Below, piece after piece: positions 6,782 through 8,024 of a DNA stretch of 8,024 nucleotides (positions are counted from its first letter, which is position 1; each line of letters starts with the position of its first letter). The DNA is taken from contig JAUXDR010000031.1 of the NCBI GenBank assembly GCA_030618205.1, forward strand, positions 1 through 8,024, given 5' to 3'. The DNA comes from Deltaproteobacteria bacterium. GTDB lineage: Bacteria > Desulfobacterota > Dissulfuribacteria > Dissulfuribacterales > UBA3076. The translations under genes were made by a program, and so were the position numbers. The notes under the pieces were generated by a model. That model saw only the letters and a list, made by a program, of their open reading frames with translations. It did no database searches and was not told where the DNA came from.

Positions 6782-6811
6782 AAGGCCTGCCGGTTTGAAC
6801 CGGCAGGCCTT
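6782..6811. terminator. Strong hairpin terminator, possibly bidirectional
   Basis: A perfect 14-bp inverted repeat, AAGGCCTGCCGGTT and its complement, surrounds the dinucleotide TG (in practice a stem of about 13 bp with a tetraloop). It starts 12 nt after the deacetylase stop. CTAATTTT follows on the plus strand. On the minus strand the arm is followed by TTTTGAG and then TTTTTAG, so it can act on both converging units. Confidence 0.85.
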
Positions 6812-6840
6812 CTAATTTTGCATTCCGTGGCCACGGTACA

Positions 6841-6879
6841 AAAAATAGGGTAAAGTCCAAAAAGACACTTACCCTATTC
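6841..6879 (-). terminator. Rho-independent terminator of the cytochrome gene
   Basis: AATAGGGTAA (6845-6854) pairs perfectly with TTACCCTATT (6870-6879), with an inner GTC/GAC pairing (6856-6858 with 6865-6867). On the minus strand it begins 8 nt after the cytochrome stop codon and ends in a run of six T (complement of 6841-6846), a classical terminator. On the plus strand it is followed by CTTTT, so it may also back up the hairpin at 6782-6811. A 12-bp palindrome, CCGTGGCCACGG (6825-6836), lies between the two hairpins. Confidence 0.85.
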
Positions 6880-6886
6880 TTTTTGG

Positions 6887-7345
6887 CTATTTGGCTACCT
6901 TAGGATGGCATTCGCCGCACTTGGTCGGGATAATTAGTTCCTTGTTCGCCTTCTTCAAAGTCTTATGGCACCCCGCACAGTTTTCATGAATGGCTGAGTA
7001 CATGTACCCCTTGATCTTTTCCGCCTTGCTCAGCTTTGGTTCGCCCTCTTTTGCCTTTGGCGCCTTGGCTCCGGTGTGGCAGGCCTCACATTTTTGGACC
7101 TCGTCCCCCTCTTTCCACACGTTCTTGCCATCCTTATACACATGGTGACAGTCGTCACAGGCAACCTTGTAATCCACATTATGTTTCTGGTGGCTAAGGG
7201 TGACTAACGACTTTTTGTGTTTTGGGAACACCTTTGATTCCATGGTGATGGTTTCTGGTCCCTTATCAGTTGCTACGGCTACGCCTGCCATTACCAGGCC
7301 GAAACAGACCGCAACCAACAGAGATAATACTTTTTTACTGCTCAT
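6887..7345 (-). CDS. Periplasmic tetraheme cytochrome c3 family protein, 152 aa
   Basis: This is a class III multiheme c-type cytochrome that shuttles electrons in the periplasm, classically between hydrogenase or formate dehydrogenase and membrane complexes in sulfate reducers. Four CxxCH heme sites are present: Cys63-Cys66-His67, Cys86-Cys89-His90, Cys123-Cys126-His127 and Cys143-Cys146-His147. Candidate distal ligands match the c3 pattern: His52 and His55 (SHQKH), His68 (the second His of CDDCHH) and His120 (SAIHENCAGCH). All four hemes can therefore be bis-His. A signal peptide (KK at 4-5, hydrophobic 7-24) should be cut after AVA26, leaving about 126 residues, longer than the 107 of D. 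vulgaris c3 through a Lys-rich linker between hemes 2 and 3. AAGGAGGAGA precedes ATG 7345. The gene stands alone between its own promoter and terminator. Confidence 0.93.
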   Translation of the reverse strand: MSSKKVLSLLVAVCFGLVMAGVAVATDKGPETITMESKVFPKHKKSLVTLSHQKHNVDYKVACDDCHHVYKDGKNVWKEGDEVQKCEACHTGAKAPKAKEGEPKLSKAEKIKGYMYSAIHENCAGCHKTLKKANKELIIPTKCGECHPKVAK

Positions 7346-7400
7346 CCCGCATTCTCCTCCTTATTTTAATTAATTAATAAATGATGATTCACTGAATAAT

Positions 7401-7429
7401 CTCATAATTGAGCTTTTGAAATTTGTCAA
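7401..7429 (-). promoter_or_regulatory. Sigma-70-type promoter of the cytochrome gene
   Basis: Read on the minus strand, a perfect TTGACA (-35, 7424-7429) is separated by 17 nt from TATGAG (-10, 7401-7406). Transcription would start near 7394 and give a leader of about 49 nt that is AT-rich and ends in the ribosome site AAGGAGGAGA. Confidence 0.65.
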
Positions 7430-7503
7430 TAAAGAAATGAAATCACCTCCAATGCCAATACCGGGCCGTGGCCCCATATTTTGTCGAAAGGGCATCAAAA
7501 TTC

Positions 7504-7533
7504 TTTACAATTCTCTAATCGCGTTGGTATGAT
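7504..7533 (+). promoter_or_regulatory. Sigma-70-type promoter of the small zinc-ribbon gene
   Basis: TTTACA (7504-7509) and TATGAT (7528-7533) are 18 nt apart. The TGG immediately before the -10 gives a TGnTATGAT extended -10. Transcription would start near 7540. This places GTG 7536 upstream of the transcript start and supports the start at 7599. The promoter is divergent from that of the cytochrome, about 75 bp away. Confidence 0.6.
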
Positions 7534-7598
7534 GCGTGACCAATGCGTACTTGCTGACAGTTATTGCTCTTGTTCGGCGATTTTTTGGAGGCTACAAA

Positions 7599-7814
7599 GT
7601 GAAAATAGTATATGATCCGGATATACCGGCCACGCTTTATTCGTCTATTAAAGAAGTTATAAAAGAATCAATAGTCGCGCCATGCTCCTGCGGATGTGAT
7701 GAGGTCTACGTTTCATTACAGGAGGAGAATAAGATAGATGTTAAATGCTACGATTGCGGTACCAGTTTTTTCGAGCTTGAGGTGGAAGTGAATGAAGAAA
7801 CAATTGATCACTGA
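7599..7814 (+). CDS. Small Cys-rich, zinc-ribbon-like protein of unknown function, 71 aa
   Basis: I do not recognise this family. The protein is acidic and cytoplasmic, with no signal peptide or membrane segment. It has a CxCxC cluster (Cys29, Cys31, Cys33 in APCSCGCDE) and a CxxCG knuckle (Cys50, Cys53 in VKCYDCGTSF) about 17 residues apart, which together look like a small zinc ribbon between two beta-rich halves. I chose GTG 7599 because GGAGG (7587-7591) lies 7 nt upstream. The longer frame from GTG 7536 adds 21 residues that would start ahead of the predicted transcript start and lack a ribosome site. It has its own promoter and no gene follows within the window. Confidence 0.72.
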   Translation: MKIVYDPDIPATLYSSIKEVIKESIVAPCSCGCDEVYVSLQEENKIDVKCYDCGTSFFELEVEVNEETIDH

Positions 7815-7926
7815 GCATCCATCTTACTAAATGATCTACTATGAATGTCATCAGAAGAGAGGGTTGCCTGAAATTTGATTCCGCTCAAAAAGCCTGAGAT
7901 GCATTCCTTTATAGATCATGTTGCAT

Positions 7927-8013
7927 TTTGAATGCTGAATTGTGAATTGTGGAAAAGATTTAAAAGACATATACCTTAATTCAACATTCAGCATTTAGCA
8001 TTCAACATTTAAT
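7927..8013. repeat. Heptad-repeat inverted element, copy 2 (opposite orientation to 3254-3340)
   Basis: Left arm: TTTGAAT-GCTGAAT, then TGTGAAT (7927-7947). Right arm: ATTCAAC-ATTCAGC, then ATTTAGC-ATTCAAC-ATTTAAT (7979-8013). The centre contains AAGATTTAAAAGACA (7955-7969), the exact complement of the 15-mer in the loop of the 3254-3340 element, so the two are homologous copies in inverted orientation. The stretch 7815-7926 between the zinc-ribbon gene and this repeat holds no gene, promoter or convincing terminator that I can see. Confidence 0.8.
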
Positions 8014-8024
8014 TGTGCGCCGCA

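Noticed and set aside
7442..7450. Minus-strand GGAGGTGAT, a perfect anti-SD match, as start of a leader peptide ahead of the cytochrome
   Set aside because: It lies upstream of the predicted promoter. The nearest usable start (TTG) is 16 nt away and the frame is only about 19 codons.
7480..7498. FNR/HcpR-like dyad (TTGTCG...CATCAA) between the divergent promoters
   Set aside because: The half-sites match poorly, and neither the FNR (TTGAT-N4-ATCAA) nor the HcpR-type pattern is satisfied.
7832..7888. Small ORF starting ATG 7832 (18 aa)
   Set aside because: It has no ribosome site and no recognisable features, and is too short to support.

Overview
The window looks like chromosomal DNA of a strictly anaerobic, probably sulfate-reducing bacterium of the old Deltaproteobacteria (Desulfobacterota). 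The main pointers are an exported tetraheme cytochrome of the c3 family, a GlcF/HdrD-type iron-sulfur protein, a gene that apparently uses selenocysteine, and AT-rich interspersed palindromic repeats between ordinary housekeeping genes. No sequence search was possible, so this placement is inference.

Layout. Bases 1-148 hold a palindromic, probably interspersed repeat. A tight plus-strand operon follows: an HD-domain phosphohydrolase (170-754), an exported UshA-like protein whose frame crosses an in-frame TGA best read as selenocysteine (764-1918), and a GlcF-like (Fe-S) protein (1905-3251, overlapping the previous gene by 14 bp). A heptad-based inverted repeat (about 3254-3340) separates this from rlmE (3369-3959) and purC (4020-4898). 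A second heptad inverted repeat (4903-5047) precedes an exported thermonuclease with a C-terminal Ada-type zinc module (5079-5720) and an overlapping histone-deacetylase-family gene (5699-6769). Two strong hairpins (6782-6811 and 6841-6879) end the converging transcription units. The minus-strand tetraheme cytochrome gene (6887-7345) is divergent from a small zinc-ribbon-like protein (7599-7814), and each has a recognisable sigma-70-type promoter. The window closes in an inverted-orientation relative of the first heptad repeat (7927-8013).

The most interesting item is the 764-1918 gene. An exported protein carries a Cys-x-x-Sec motif just after a predicted signal peptide, at a place where I recall related UshA-like proteins having a Cys pair. 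A bacterial SECIS-like stem-loop lies at the expected distance behind the TGA. A conventional gene caller would report only the C-terminal 277 residues or call it a pseudogene. Second is the architecture of the three intergenic elements: inverted arms built from tandem 7-bp units, with two unrelated heptad sequences sharing the same design.
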